Shown one piece after another: positions 18,084 through 25,710 of a stretch of DNA of 64,000 nt (position 1 is its first letter; each line of letters opens with the position of its first letter). Both the position numbers and the translations under genes were made by a program. Source of the stretch: Bradyrhizobiaceae bacterium. Its GTDB lineage: Bacteria > Pseudomonadota > Alphaproteobacteria > Rhizobiales > Xanthobacteraceae. The notes beneath the pieces were generated by a model, which saw nothing but the letters and a program-made list of their open reading frames with translations, ran no database searches and was not told where the DNA came from. Location of the stretch: assembly GCA_020544565.1 (NCBI GenBank), contig CP078014.1:564574-628573 (forward strand), read 5' to 3'.

Positions 18084-19705
18084 CGCTTCCAGGCGTCGAA
18101 GCGTTCGTCGATCGCTTTGGCTGAGAGCGTGTCGCTGAGGTCGGCGCCCTGCACACCGAAACGGTGCTGACGCACGAAGATTTCCAGGCAGCCGGTCGGG
18201 GCCGAGTAATGATAACGTTCCATCACCATGCGGTGCAGGAGCGCCGTCATCGCGACATGCGGGTTGTTCGCCAGCGCCCCGTGGAGCGCGAGCGTGCGAT
18301 GGGCGGTGAGTTCGATCACCAACCGCTCGGGAAGCGGCTTGATGCTGTCATCCTCGTCCTCCTCCGCATCCACCGGCTCGCCGCCGATGGTGATGACGGC
18401 GCGCTGGACGCTGGCCTGTGCCGCGAGCGCGCCGCCTTCGGCATCGGATTCGCCATCGCCGGCATCCTCCTCGCCGTCGACGGTGACGGGCGCCTCGTCC
18501 TCGGGACGAACGTAGCCGCGCGCAACGACAAGCTCGCCGGCGCGGTCGATGCTGATGAAGACGCCCGCGCGGGCGATCTCGGCAGCGTCATAGATCGCCG
18601 GGTGGTTCTCGAAGGTGCTCAGCGCGGCCTCGATCTCGCCGAGGCGTGCGTCGATCTCATCGGGCAACTCGTCGTAATCGGCATGTTCCGCCTCGAGCCG
18701 CTCATATTCCTCGCGCAGCGCCTCGCGGGTGGCGCGCTCCTCGTCGCTCAGATCGGGGAACGTGCCGGTCAGGACGCGAAGGCCGCGATCATGGCCGTAG
18801 GGCAGATCGGTATCGACCTCGATCCACTTCCAGCCTTCGGCCGCGACTTCATCGGCGATACCCTTCAGCTTGTCCGAGACCAGCCGATCCAGCAGCGCGG
18901 GGTTTTCCAGCCAGCCTTCATCCTCGTCGGAGAAGAGATCGCGCAGCATCACGCCGCCGGCCTGCTCATAGGCTTCGACGCCGACGAACTGTGCGCGCTT
19001 GTCGTCGGTCGGCACGGTCGTCTCGGTGAGAAGATCGCGAATATACCAGGGCTGGCGATTGTGCGAACGCTGGATCGCCTCCCAGACCTGTTCCTGTCGG
19101 GCATGATCCGGGTTGACGGTGAACGCCTCCAGCATCGCCAGCGTCATCTCGCTGCGCGCATAGGCGTCCAGCAGGGACTGCGCGACGCGGGCGAGCCGGA
19201 GCCGCTGGGCGATGTAGCGCGGCGTGGTGCGATAGGCGTCTGCGACTTCCTCCTTGGACATGCCGCCATCGACCATGCGCTTGAACGCCTTGAACTGGTC
19301 GAGCGGATGCAGCGCCAGCCGGATGACGTTCTCGGCGTAGGAATCGTCGACGGCCGAGGTCTTGGCATTGACCTTCTTGACCAGGCAGGGCACCAAGCCG
19401 TCGGCAGGGAAGCGGCCCGCCGCGACCAGGCGGGCGATCGCGCGGTAGCGCCTGCCGCCGGCCGGGGTCTCGAAATCGCCGGTCTCGGCGCCGGCATCGT
19501 CAAGGACGGCACGGACATTGAGGCCCATCACGAGGTCTTCGCGGCGGTCGATGTCCTGGGTCAGCTCATCGAGGCCCTGTTCGACGTCGATCTCGCGGAC
19601 GTTGCTGTCCGAAAGCCTGATACGGTTGAACGGAATGTCGCGCGTGCGCGAAAATTCGATCATCGGGGCGACGGCGGGGGTCTTCTTGCGTGCGGCCTTG
19701 GCCAT
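17954..19705 (-). CDS. ParB/RepB-family partition-like protein, C-terminus replaced by out-of-frame traG sequence
   Basis: A large ParB-type protein of the kind carried by Tn4371-like elements. It has a ParB N-terminal domain (about 15-130, PAGGRRYRA, ENVIRLALHPLD) with central HTH (TTPRYIAQRLRLARV), then a long acidic C-terminal region. The start at 19,705 (MAKAARKK) is the family start. True sequence runs to about 18,080 (DERFDAWKR, roughly residue 543). The last 40 or so codons to 17,954 are traG DNA in the wrong frame. Relatives are near 700 residues, so about 150 are lost. DNA-binding parts remain, so partial function is possible. A repeated leader motif lies upstream. Confidence 0.82.
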   Translation of the reverse strand: MAKAARKKTPAVAPMIEFSRTRDIPFNRIRLSDSNVREIDVEQGLDELTQDIDRREDLVMGLNVRAVLDDAGAETGDFETPAGGRRYRAIARLVAAGRFPADGLVPCLVKKVNAKTSAVDDSYAENVIRLALHPLDQFKAFKRMVDGGMSKEEVADAYRTTPRYIAQRLRLARVAQSLLDAYARSEMTLAMLEAFTVNPDHARQEQVWEAIQRSHNRQPWYIRDLLTETTVPTDDKRAQFVGVEAYEQAGGVMLRDLFSDEDEGWLENPALLDRLVSDKLKGIADEVAAEGWKWIEVDTDLPYGHDRGLRVLTGTFPDLSDEERATREALREEYERLEAEHADYDELPDEIDARLGEIEAALSTFENHPAIYDAAEIARAGVFISIDRAGELVVARGYVRPEDEAPVTVDGEEDAGDGESDAEGGALAAQASVQRAVITIGGEPVDAEEDEDDSIKPLPERLVIELTAHRTLALHGALANNPHVAMTALLHRMVMERYHYSAPTGCLEIFVRQHRFGVQGADLSDTLSAKAIDERFDAWKRGRTPSSPAPRASCSTNPTMNAPACSPPPCRFSASIAIPSWPR

Positions 19706-19746
19706 GGTCTTCACTCCATGACGGACTCCGTGAGGCTCTCTCTCGG

Positions 19747-19790
19747 ATCTCAATCCGTCACGAAGCGAAGCGCCGCCCTCTCACTCTAGG
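19747..19790 (-). promoter_or_regulatory. Repeated leader motif, copy upstream of parB
   Basis: On the minus strand: CCTAGAGTGAGAG, one base, GCGG, 10 bases, then CGTGACGGATTGAGA. The same pattern with an 11-base gap precedes ardC at 21,813-21,856. Two unrelated genes of one element sharing a conserved 5' block, both in the same orientation and roughly 40 bases from the start codons, suggests a common promoter or operator. The binding protein is unknown. Confidence 0.55.
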
Positions 19791-19870
19791 AGGGCAGCGC
19801 CACGCACCATGCTCGCGGGATTGTCGCAGACGCACGCATCCGGCTTTCCGTATTTCCGGCTTTCAGCCGA

Positions 19871-20818
19871 TCAGATTCCGCACATCCCCTCACATTCGTT
19901 CTGCCAGAGATCGAGCTGGCCGTGGTCGGCCGCCGTCGTCAAGTCTGCTTCCTCCAGCGGCACGGCGGAGCGGTGAAGATAGACTTCGCCACGAATGCCG
20001 CGCAGGCCAGTGCGGATCGTGGCGTCGAGAGACACGGCGTCGTCCCACGCCTCGGGATCTTCGTCGCGCAGGCGCCGCCATGCCGCGTCGGAATGAAAGG
20101 GACAGCCGATGCAGGCGCTCTTGGGCGGTAGGGGATAGTCATGAAGCTCCAGCCAGCGCAGGCAGTCGTGCCGGGTCATGCCCCGTTCGATCAGCGGCCA
20201 GCGGTTGACCTGCCAGTCCTCGAACGACGGCTTCATGCGAAGCGCCTCGTCGAGTGAAATTCCGATCCATTGCTCGGCGACCGGCGATCCGGGCGAGCGC
20301 CGTCCGGCTATGCCGAGCAGATCGCGCACCTTCCGGCGGATCGGCACGATCTTGTAGGAAGAGGTGCATTGCCGGCGGATCATGCCGACGCCGATGCGCT
20401 CGGTTCTGAGAATGCGGGAGCCGACGGGAACGAGGTCGCCGTTCTCGTCCTCATCATAGACGGGCAGTTCGGAGCCGGCCGGCGTGACCGTGCGGGTGAA
20501 AGCCGGGATCGAAGCCCATCGTTCACCGCGCGAGGCGGCAATGAGGTCTGCACGCAAATTCCCGGCTGACACGATATGGACGGGGAACGGCAGGACGTTG
20601 GGTGTTCTGAGCCAGGCGAGATGTTCATAGACCGCCTTGGGCTCCCAGCCGGTGTCGGCGAAAATCGCGCAATCCGGCATGGGGCCGATTTCACCATGAG
20701 CGGCCATCAGGGCGAGCGTGGTGGACTGGACGCCCGCACCGAGACTGAGCACGCGCAACTGTATATCGGCTGCGAGGCTGGGATCGGGCACGAAGCCGGG
20801 GAAGGCGAGCGCGTTCAT
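19871..20818 (-). CDS. PP-loop (PAPS reductase-like) protein of unknown function
   Basis: A 315-residue protein of the adenine-nucleotide alpha-hydrolase/PP-loop fold, often annotated as a PAPS reductase in such elements. The phosphate loop appears as SLGAGVQSTT (25-34), not the canonical SGGKDS. Later a Cys-rich set appears: C in RRQCTSSYK, CIGCPFHSD, and the C-terminal CEGMC. Together these could bind an Fe-S cluster or zinc. It is translationally coupled to ardC (ATGA overlap) and shares its promoter. True sulfate reduction is unlikely from context. A defence, anti-defence or nucleic-acid modification role is a guess based on its ardC partner. Confidence 0.78.
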   Translation of the reverse strand: MNALAFPGFVPDPSLAADIQLRVLSLGAGVQSTTLALMAAHGEIGPMPDCAIFADTGWEPKAVYEHLAWLRTPNVLPFPVHIVSAGNLRADLIAASRGERWASIPAFTRTVTPAGSELPVYDEDENGDLVPVGSRILRTERIGVGMIRRQCTSSYKIVPIRRKVRDLLGIAGRRSPGSPVAEQWIGISLDEALRMKPSFEDWQVNRWPLIERGMTRHDCLRWLELHDYPLPPKSACIGCPFHSDAAWRRLRDEDPEAWDDAVSLDATIRTGLRGIRGEVYLHRSAVPLEEADLTTAADHGQLDLWQNECEGMCGI

Positions 20819-21771
20819 CACGCGGCACTCCGCATGTCGTCCGTGTCGGGAAGACGCTCGGCATCCGACAGGAAGGACAGGAGCCAGTCCGCCGCCTTGC
20901 TCGCCTGCGAGGCGGCGCGGACGATGGCGCGATTGTCCTCGCGCAGCACCTCCAGCCACGATCCGATATAGTCGGCATGGCGCACGGTCGGGACGATGCC
21001 GAGCGAAGCGCAGCAGAAGGCCGAGATCAGCTCGGCCGTGATTTCCTCGACCGAATAGAGCTTCGAGCCGAAGGAGCCGGAGAGATTCCGGTTCAGCCGA
21101 TGTGCTGCGCCGCTGGCGTGACCGAGTTCGTGCAGCGCCGTCCGGTGCCAGTTGATCGGCTCGAAATAGGCGACCGGCGGCGGAACCTGCACATAGTCGA
21201 GAGACGGCACGTAGAACGCCCTGTTGCCGCCGATGCGGAAGTCGATGCCGGTCGCCTTGATGAGCGCCTCGACCTGGGGCTCGATCATGCCGGGCGGCGG
21301 CGGAGGCACGGTCGCCTCGATGTCGTCGGGCAGGCCGTCACATTGCGCCGTGTTGAACACCGTAAAGCGCTTGAGGAACGGGATCGCCTGCGCTTCCTCG
21401 CCGGCCTCGAAGGCGCGGCGCTTCTCGTCCTCCGGCGTGAAGCGGTCGGCATAGACGACGGTGGTGCCGCGCTCGCCTTTGCGGACATGGCCGCCGAGCG
21501 ACAGAGCCTGGCGGAAGGTGAGCCAACCCTGGCCGGGGAAGCCGTGTTCGATGACGGCGCCCCAGAGGATCAGGACATTGATGCCGCTGTAGCTGCGCGA
21601 GGTCGCGGCGTTGCGCGGCAGGCCGAGCGGGGCTTTGGCTACTGAGGTGCCCCAGGGTTGGACCCACGGCACGCGGCCGGCTTCCAGCTCTGCGATGATC
21701 TTGTCGGTGATTTCGTCGTAGAGGTTCGCCCGGTCGGCGCCGGTGCGCGCGCGGCGATCATATCTGGACAT
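20818..21771 (-). CDS. ardC: ArdC-family antirestriction protein
   Basis: A 317-residue protein. The N-terminal ArdC single-stranded-DNA-binding domain (about 10-135, RSYSGINVLILW) joins a C-terminal zincin-like metallopeptidase domain with HELGH (214-218) and a downstream glutamate helix (EEITAELISAF). ArdC proteins protect incoming mobile DNA from restriction, which fits their conserved place in conjugative elements. It is followed directly by the PP-loop gene and preceded by the repeated leader motif. It looks complete. Confidence 0.9.
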   Translation of the reverse strand: MSRYDRRARTGADRANLYDEITDKIIAELEAGRVPWVQPWGTSVAKAPLGLPRNAATSRSYSGINVLILWGAVIEHGFPGQGWLTFRQALSLGGHVRKGERGTTVVYADRFTPEDEKRRAFEAGEEAQAIPFLKRFTVFNTAQCDGLPDDIEATVPPPPPGMIEPQVEALIKATGIDFRIGGNRAFYVPSLDYVQVPPPVAYFEPINWHRTALHELGHASGAAHRLNRNLSGSFGSKLYSVEEITAELISAFCCASLGIVPTVRHADYIGSWLEVLREDNRAIVRAASQASKAADWLLSFLSDAERLPDTDDMRSAA

Positions 21772-21812
21772 CGCGGTTCTCCGCGACGGGCGCCGGAAGA
21801 CTCTCCTCCAGC

Positions 21813-21856
21813 TCTCTACCCGTCACGGCAAAACCGGCCCGCACTCTCACTCTAGG
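21813..21856 (-). promoter_or_regulatory. Repeated leader motif, copy upstream of ardC
   Basis: Minus-strand sequence CCTAGAGTGAGAG, one base, GCGG, 11 bases, then CGTGACGGGTAGAGA, matching the block upstream of parB at 19,747-19,790. It begins about 85 bases before the ardC ATG. It also lies just before the start of the plus-strand DHFR-like gene, so that gene's promoter may overlap it. Confidence 0.55.
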
Positions 21857-21887
21857 TGTTGTCCCTTGTGTGGCTTAGACTGACCGC

Positions 21888-22445
21888 ATGGGACTATTGA
21901 CCTTCAGCATCAACGTCACCCTCGATGGCTGTGTCGACCATCAGGAGGGAATTGCCGACGACGAGACGCACGCCTTCTTCACCCGCCTTATGGACGAGAG
22001 CGGGGCGATGCTGTGGGGGCGCGTCACCTACGAGATGACGGAGGGCTACTGGCCGGCAGTCGCCCGCGGAGACGAGGAGGCGCCGCCGGCGATACGTGAG
22101 TGGGCGGTGAAGCTGGATGCCAAGCCGAAGTACGTGGCGTCGTCGACGCGAAGTGTCTTCCCGTGGAACAACAGCCACCACATTGCCGGCGACCTGCGAA
22201 CGGGCGTGCAAAGGCTCAAGGACGCAACCCCGGCCGGCGTGCTCCTCGGTAGCGGCAAGCTCGCGGCGGAACTGGACCGGCTGGATCTGATCGACGAATA
22301 CCAGTTCCTCGTCCACCCAAGGATCGCCGGCCATGGCCCGACCCTCTACCGGAGCGGATTACCCGGTACGCGACGGCTCGAACTGATCTCGGCCGCGCCG
22401 CTCGGCAACGGCGCTGTCGCCATGCATTACCGGCGCGCGCGCTGA
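21888..22445 (+). CDS. Dihydrofolate reductase/RibD C-terminal family protein
   Basis: A 185-residue protein of the DHFR-like family (RibD C-terminal domain fold). It has an N-terminal beta-strand and INVTLDGCV, a central ML-WGRVTYEM segment that binds NADPH in relatives, and a C-terminal VHPRIAGHGPTL segment. Members are NADPH reductases of uncertain substrate and are distinct from housekeeping FolA. It is the only plus-strand gene in this half of the element and divergent from ardC. It is probably an accessory gene acquired by the element. Confidence 0.85.
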   Translation: MGLLTFSINVTLDGCVDHQEGIADDETHAFFTRLMDESGAMLWGRVTYEMTEGYWPAVARGDEEAPPAIREWAVKLDAKPKYVASSTRSVFPWNNSHHIAGDLRTGVQRLKDATPAGVLLGSGKLAAELDRLDLIDEYQFLVHPRIAGHGPTLYRSGLPGTRRLELISAAPLGNGAVAMHYRRAR

Positions 22446-22611
22446 ACCAGAACAGCTTCTTCGCCCTGGCTCTCAGGCCCGCACGTCGCGGGAAGTCTTC
22501 TCGCCGCGCAAGACGGCATAGAGGGGGCGTTGCGGGGTCTCCCCGCAGAAGGGGTCGGCCGAGACCTTGGCTCGGCCGCAGGGGAAGGCTTTCCCCATCA
22601 CCCAAAGCTGC

Positions 22612-22989
22612 TTACCTTTCCCCGGCCTGCTTTCGACGACGGGCCACAGTGCGAACGCCTGTGCCGGCGTCCATGGCCACGTCACCGAGGCTGCGGAGGT
22701 GAAACGCCGGATGCGATGGCAGCGTCACCGTGAGTTCGAGCTTGCCGCCGACGGCTTCGACATAGCTGCGCAGCGTCGAGAGATACATATCCGCCTGCTT
22801 CTCGATCTTGGACACTGACGGCTGCTTGATGTTGAGGGCCGACGCGATGTCCTCCTGCGCTTTGCCGGCGATCTGGCGCAGCTCGCGCAGACCCTCGACC
22901 TCCTGCCGCAGTTCCTGATAGCGCGCTTCGATAGCTGCCTGTTCGTCAGCAGGAAGCCCGGCAATGATTTCGTTCAGGCTCCGTGCCAT
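22612..22989 (-). CDS. XRE-family antitoxin (HigA-like)
   Basis: A 125-residue helix-turn-helix protein. It has an N-terminal helical coil (1-45), then an XRE-type HTH (about 40-75, EDIASALNIKQPSVSKIEKQ) and a C-terminal segment typical of antitoxins paired with Gp49/HigB toxins (KLELTV). It follows the toxin gene after one base, the toxin-first order of HigBA modules. It is likely to neutralise the toxin and repress the pair. Confidence 0.85.
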   Translation of the reverse strand: MARSLNEIIAGLPADEQAAIEARYQELRQEVEGLRELRQIAGKAQEDIASALNIKQPSVSKIEKQADMYLSTLRSYVEAVGGKLELTVTLPSHPAFHLRSLGDVAMDAGTGVRTVARRRKQAGER

Positions 22990-22990
22990 C

Positions 22991-23356
22991 TCAACGTCCC
23001 TTCTTTGCGGGTTTCAGGCTTTCCACATGCTCGGAAAACCTGAAATCCGCTTTTGCGATGAGCTGCCGGTAGAACCGCTTCTGGCTCCCACCGGACTTAT
23101 CGCCCGCCACGAGCATGATCGCCCGCCGTTCCGGGTCGAAGGCGAAGGCTGCGCGCCATTCGCCATCGGCCGCTTCAAACCGCAGCTCCTTCATATTGGC
23201 GTGTTTCGAGCCTTTGAGAGTGTCGGCGTGAGGCCGACCAAGCTGGGGTCCGTAGTCTTGAAGCAGCCTCGCGGCTGCGATCAGGGCGACGCGGACATCG
23301 CTCTCAAAGGCCGAAACCTCCGCCTCGAAGGCAGCGTGGAATTGAACCTCCCACAT
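22991..23356 (-). CDS. RelE/HigB (Gp49-like) toxin
   Basis: A 121-residue toxin of the Gp49/HigB branch of the RelE superfamily. Family features are LLQDYGPQLGRPHADTLKGSK, ELRF near the centre and WRAAFAFDPERRAIML before a lysine-rich C-terminus. Such toxins are ribosome-dependent mRNA interferases. It precedes its antitoxin by one base and overlaps the upstream HTH gene by one base. The pair probably stabilises the element. Intact. Confidence 0.86.
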   Translation of the reverse strand: MWEVQFHAAFEAEVSAFESDVRVALIAAARLLQDYGPQLGRPHADTLKGSKHANMKELRFEAADGEWRAAFAFDPERRAIMLVAGDKSGGSQKRFYRQLIAKADFRFSEHVESLKPAKKGR

Positions 23357-23670
23357 TATATAGCCTCCGGGCTATGCGGGTCAATGGATCGGAGGGGTGG
23401 CGTCTTTGGAGCGGCTCCGGGCGTTCGCCGGCAGCTTTCAGCCCAGGCGTCGAGGTCGGCCACCGCATAGCGGACATAGCGGCCGAACTTGTAGAAGGCC
23501 GGTCCCGTGTTGAGAGACCGATAGCATTCGAGCGAATGGGCATCGAGGGCGAGGTATCGCGCGGCCGCCGCCGTATCCACGAAGCGGACGGGACCGGCGT
23601 CGTCCACATAGGTCGCCCGCGCCAGGAACTGCGCCGAGGGCCATTTCGCCCGGTTATCTGGAGGCGCCAT
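23356..23670 (-). CDS. AlpA/excisionase-like helix-turn-helix protein
   Basis: A 104-residue DNA-binding protein with a single HTH_17/MerR-like motif (FVDTAAAARYLALDAHSLECYRS), followed by the phrase FYKFGRYVRYAVADLDAW seen in excisionase-like proteins. It lies in a tight cluster with a second HTH protein (17-base overlap upstream) and the integrase. It may act as a recombination directionality factor or a regulator of element genes. Confidence 0.78.
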   Translation of the reverse strand: MAPPDNRAKWPSAQFLARATYVDDAGPVRFVDTAAAARYLALDAHSLECYRSLNTGPAFYKFGRYVRYAVADLDAWAESCRRTPGAAPKTPPLRSIDPHSPEAI

Positions 23671-23938
23671 GGGGCACCTCCTTGCTTACCGTGTCGGAGG
23701 TCGAGAGGTAGGTTCTGGTATCCGCCCACCGATCGAGTTCGTCCATGCGGTAGAGAACGGCGCCGGCGATCTTCCGGCATGGAGGGCCGCCGTCCGTCGA
23801 GCGCAGCTTTTCGAGCGTCCGGTAGCCGATGTTGAGATAGGCGGCGGCCTGCCTTGTCCGCAGCCATTTCAAGCCGGGCGCGGCGGCTTTCGCCGTCGTC
23901 GCCTCGAACCAGGGTTTCCGCTTTGGCGCATCGCTCAT
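23654..23938 (-). CDS. Second excisionase-like helix-turn-helix protein
   Basis: A 94-residue protein with an HTH_17 motif (RTRQAAAYLNIGYRTLEKLRS), followed by CRKIAGAVLYRMDELDRW, the usual wing of this family. It overlaps the integrase stop by 4 bases and the next HTH gene by 17, so all three are one operon. Either of the two small HTH proteins could be the excisionase; sequence does not decide which. Confidence 0.8.
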   Translation of the reverse strand: MSDAPKRKPWFEATTAKAAAPGLKWLRTRQAAAYLNIGYRTLEKLRSTDGGPPCRKIAGAVLYRMDELDRWADTRTYLSTSDTVSKEVPHGASR

Positions 23939-25368
23939 CGTGCGGCCTCCTTCGCCTCGGACCGTTGCGTGCCGGGCGGGACCGCACGGTTGTCGCCGGC
24001 CCGATGCCGGAAGGGACGATAGTTTCCGAGCTTCGTTCTGGAGGTGTAGTTGCCATCCTCGAACCCCGGAGGCGGAGAAGCGGGCTGACCGGCCTGCGAG
24101 GCGACCGCGCCGAGGCTGGCGATCTCTTCCTCGTTCTCGGCGACAACATCGTTGTCGACGACAAGCTCGATCGGTGCCGGCGCGACGGGGATGATTCCAC
24201 CGACGACGCTGCGCCGGTTCGCGGCGACGGCATCAGCCGCCATGCGGACAGGATCGTCCTCCGTATGGACGTAGCGCATGAACATCGCGACCGTCTTGTG
24301 TGCGGTCAACGCCATGCCGACCTTCACCGGCACACCGGAATTGGCGATGTCCGTGGCGGCGCGATGGCGAATGCCATGCGTGCCGACATGGGGAACGCCG
24401 GCCCGCTTCAGGATGCGCTTCCAGCCCTGGGAGTAGGTGTTTTCGGTCATGCAGACCGAGGGCGTGAAGATCGACGGGCAGACGAACGGCGAATCCTCGA
24501 AACGGGGAGCTGCGCTCAGCAGCCGATGCGCCTCGTCGCCGAGCGGCTTCGTCATACCGCCGGTCTTGCTATCGGGCCAAGTCACCTTCCGCTGCTCAAG
24601 ATCGACCCAATCCCATTCGAGGGAAAGCACCTCCGACATGCGCGCGGCGAACTCGAACTGGAGCCGGATCGCAAGGAGGATGAAGGGATGCTCCAGGCCG
24701 TCGCGTTCGGCTTCGTCGAGATAGGCGAAGATTTTGCGCATCTCGTCATCAGTGATGAAGCGCGTGGTGCCGGTCTCGGGATATTTCTTGACGTGCCGGC
24801 AAGGATTGGACCCATCGGGCCGATAGCCCCAGAGTTCGGCGAGGTTGAACATCTTGCGCAAGAGGGAGAGCGTGCGATTGGCGGCGGTCGGGCGATCAGC
24901 CATCGCGGTCATCGCTTCCGAGATATGAGCGCGGGTGATCTCTTGGACCTTCATCTTGCCGAAGCGCGGGATGACGTTGTTCTTGATGGTCCGCTCGTTG
25001 CCTTCAACGGTGCTCGGCTTGTTATGCAGCTTCGAGTAGTCCTCGATGAACTTGGTGCACATCTCCTTCATGGTCGGTGCGGCGCGCGCTGCCGTCTTCG
25101 CGGCGCACGGGTCTCGACCCTGCCGCACCTCGGCCATCCAGTCCTGCGCGAGATTGCGAGCCTGGTCGACGGTCAGCTCGCCAAATCGGCCCAGGGCGGG
25201 TTTGCGGCGAACACCGGCGTTGGTCACGTATTGCAGCATGAAGATCTTGCCGCCGGCCGGCGTGACTTTCAGCATGAAGCCGGGTACGATCGTATCCCGG
25301 AGTTCATAGTCGCGGTCTTTCGCGGTTGCGGCGTCCACCGCAGTTTTGGTCAGTTTGATTTTGGCCAT
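23935..25368 (-). CDS. int: P4-type tyrosine integrase
   Basis: A 477-residue site-specific recombinase. The N-terminal arm-binding DUF4102 domain (1-90) is followed by a SAM-like core-binding domain (100-190) and a catalytic domain with R243 (ARMSEVLSLEW), H331 and R334 (HGIRHRAAT), H357 (AHK) and nucleophile Y366 (MRYVH). All catalytic residues are present. About 100 low-complexity residues extend beyond the tyrosine, more than usual. It lies about 190 bases inside the tRNA-Leu attachment site, the normal position. It is likely functional, so excision may still be possible. Confidence 0.93.
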   Translation of the reverse strand: MAKIKLTKTAVDAATAKDRDYELRDTIVPGFMLKVTPAGGKIFMLQYVTNAGVRRKPALGRFGELTVDQARNLAQDWMAEVRQGRDPCAAKTAARAAPTMKEMCTKFIEDYSKLHNKPSTVEGNERTIKNNVIPRFGKMKVQEITRAHISEAMTAMADRPTAANRTLSLLRKMFNLAELWGYRPDGSNPCRHVKKYPETGTTRFITDDEMRKIFAYLDEAERDGLEHPFILLAIRLQFEFAARMSEVLSLEWDWVDLEQRKVTWPDSKTGGMTKPLGDEAHRLLSAAPRFEDSPFVCPSIFTPSVCMTENTYSQGWKRILKRAGVPHVGTHGIRHRAATDIANSGVPVKVGMALTAHKTVAMFMRYVHTEDDPVRMAADAVAANRRSVVGGIIPVAPAPIELVVDNDVVAENEEEIASLGAVASQAGQPASPPPGFEDGNYTSRTKLGNYRPFRHRAGDNRAVPPGTQRSEAKEAAR

Positions 25369-25554
25369 CTATCGTCTCCAACACCCAAAAATGCAGGAGC
25401 CGAATAGGGGTATTCAGGGGGACGGCTCCCGGTTAATGCCGGAGAGCATGGAGCAGATCGACAGCCACCAAGATCAAGCTAAATCATTGATCGTAGTAGT
25501 GTTTCGTGCTTTTGGCTACACATCGGCGGGGTTGAGCCTAGCCCAACTTCCGCT

Positions 25555-25610
25555 CCTTAAAATCCCTCGATGGCAACGTCGTGCGGGTTCGATTCCCGCC
25601 GTCCGCACCA
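25555..25610 (+). other. att site: 3' half of a tRNA-Leu(UAA) gene
   Basis: The sequence from ccttaaaatccctcga through the variable arm, T-arm (gcggg/cccgc around ttcgatt) and acceptor strand cgtccgc with encoded CCA matches the 3' half of a leucine tRNA with anticodon TAA. No matching 5' half (expected gcggacg start) exists in the 100 bases upstream. This is therefore the chromosomal remnant left by integration into the tRNA gene, with crossover in or just after the anticodon loop. Bases 25,369-25,554 between the integrase and this site hold no recognisable gene and probably carry arm-binding sites. Confidence 0.88.
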
Positions 25611-25710
25611 CACCGGTCTGAACCGCGCGAACTGAATGTGGTCAAGGCGGCCGGAATCAGCCCGGGTGCCGCCAGAGGGTACGGCACGGACGCGGCCCTT
25701 GGGCCTCCAT

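Larger units (their letters stand above)
1..25610. mobile_element. Right-hand part of a decayed Tn4371/IncP-Trb-type integrative conjugative element
   Basis: What is seen: a tyrosine integrase sits beside an orphan 3' half of a tRNA-Leu gene, and inward from it lie excisionase-like HTH genes, a toxin-antitoxin pair, ardC, parB, traG, copG and trbB-C-D-E. That gene order is typical of Tn4371-like elements of proteobacteria. Cargo (redox, efflux and regulatory genes) fills the left 12.7 kb. The left end is outside the window, so 1 is not a real boundary. Three internal deletion scars (about 8,453, 13,097 and 18,080) break transfer and cargo genes. Expected core genes not found here are the relaxase, traF, repA and trbJLFGI. 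Whether repA or others lie further left cannot be seen. Confidence 0.85.

Noticed and set aside
18164..19789. A 541-codon plus-strand frame over parB
   Set aside because: It is antisense to ParB motifs that are clear on the minus strand, and has no recognisable domain of its own.
22446..22611. A gene between the DHFR-like gene and the antitoxin
   Set aside because: The frames there are short and without a start or motif; they look like non-coding sequence.
25501..25610. A complete tRNA-Leu gene
   Set aside because: The 5' acceptor strand, D-arm and left anticodon stem are absent; only the 3' half is present.
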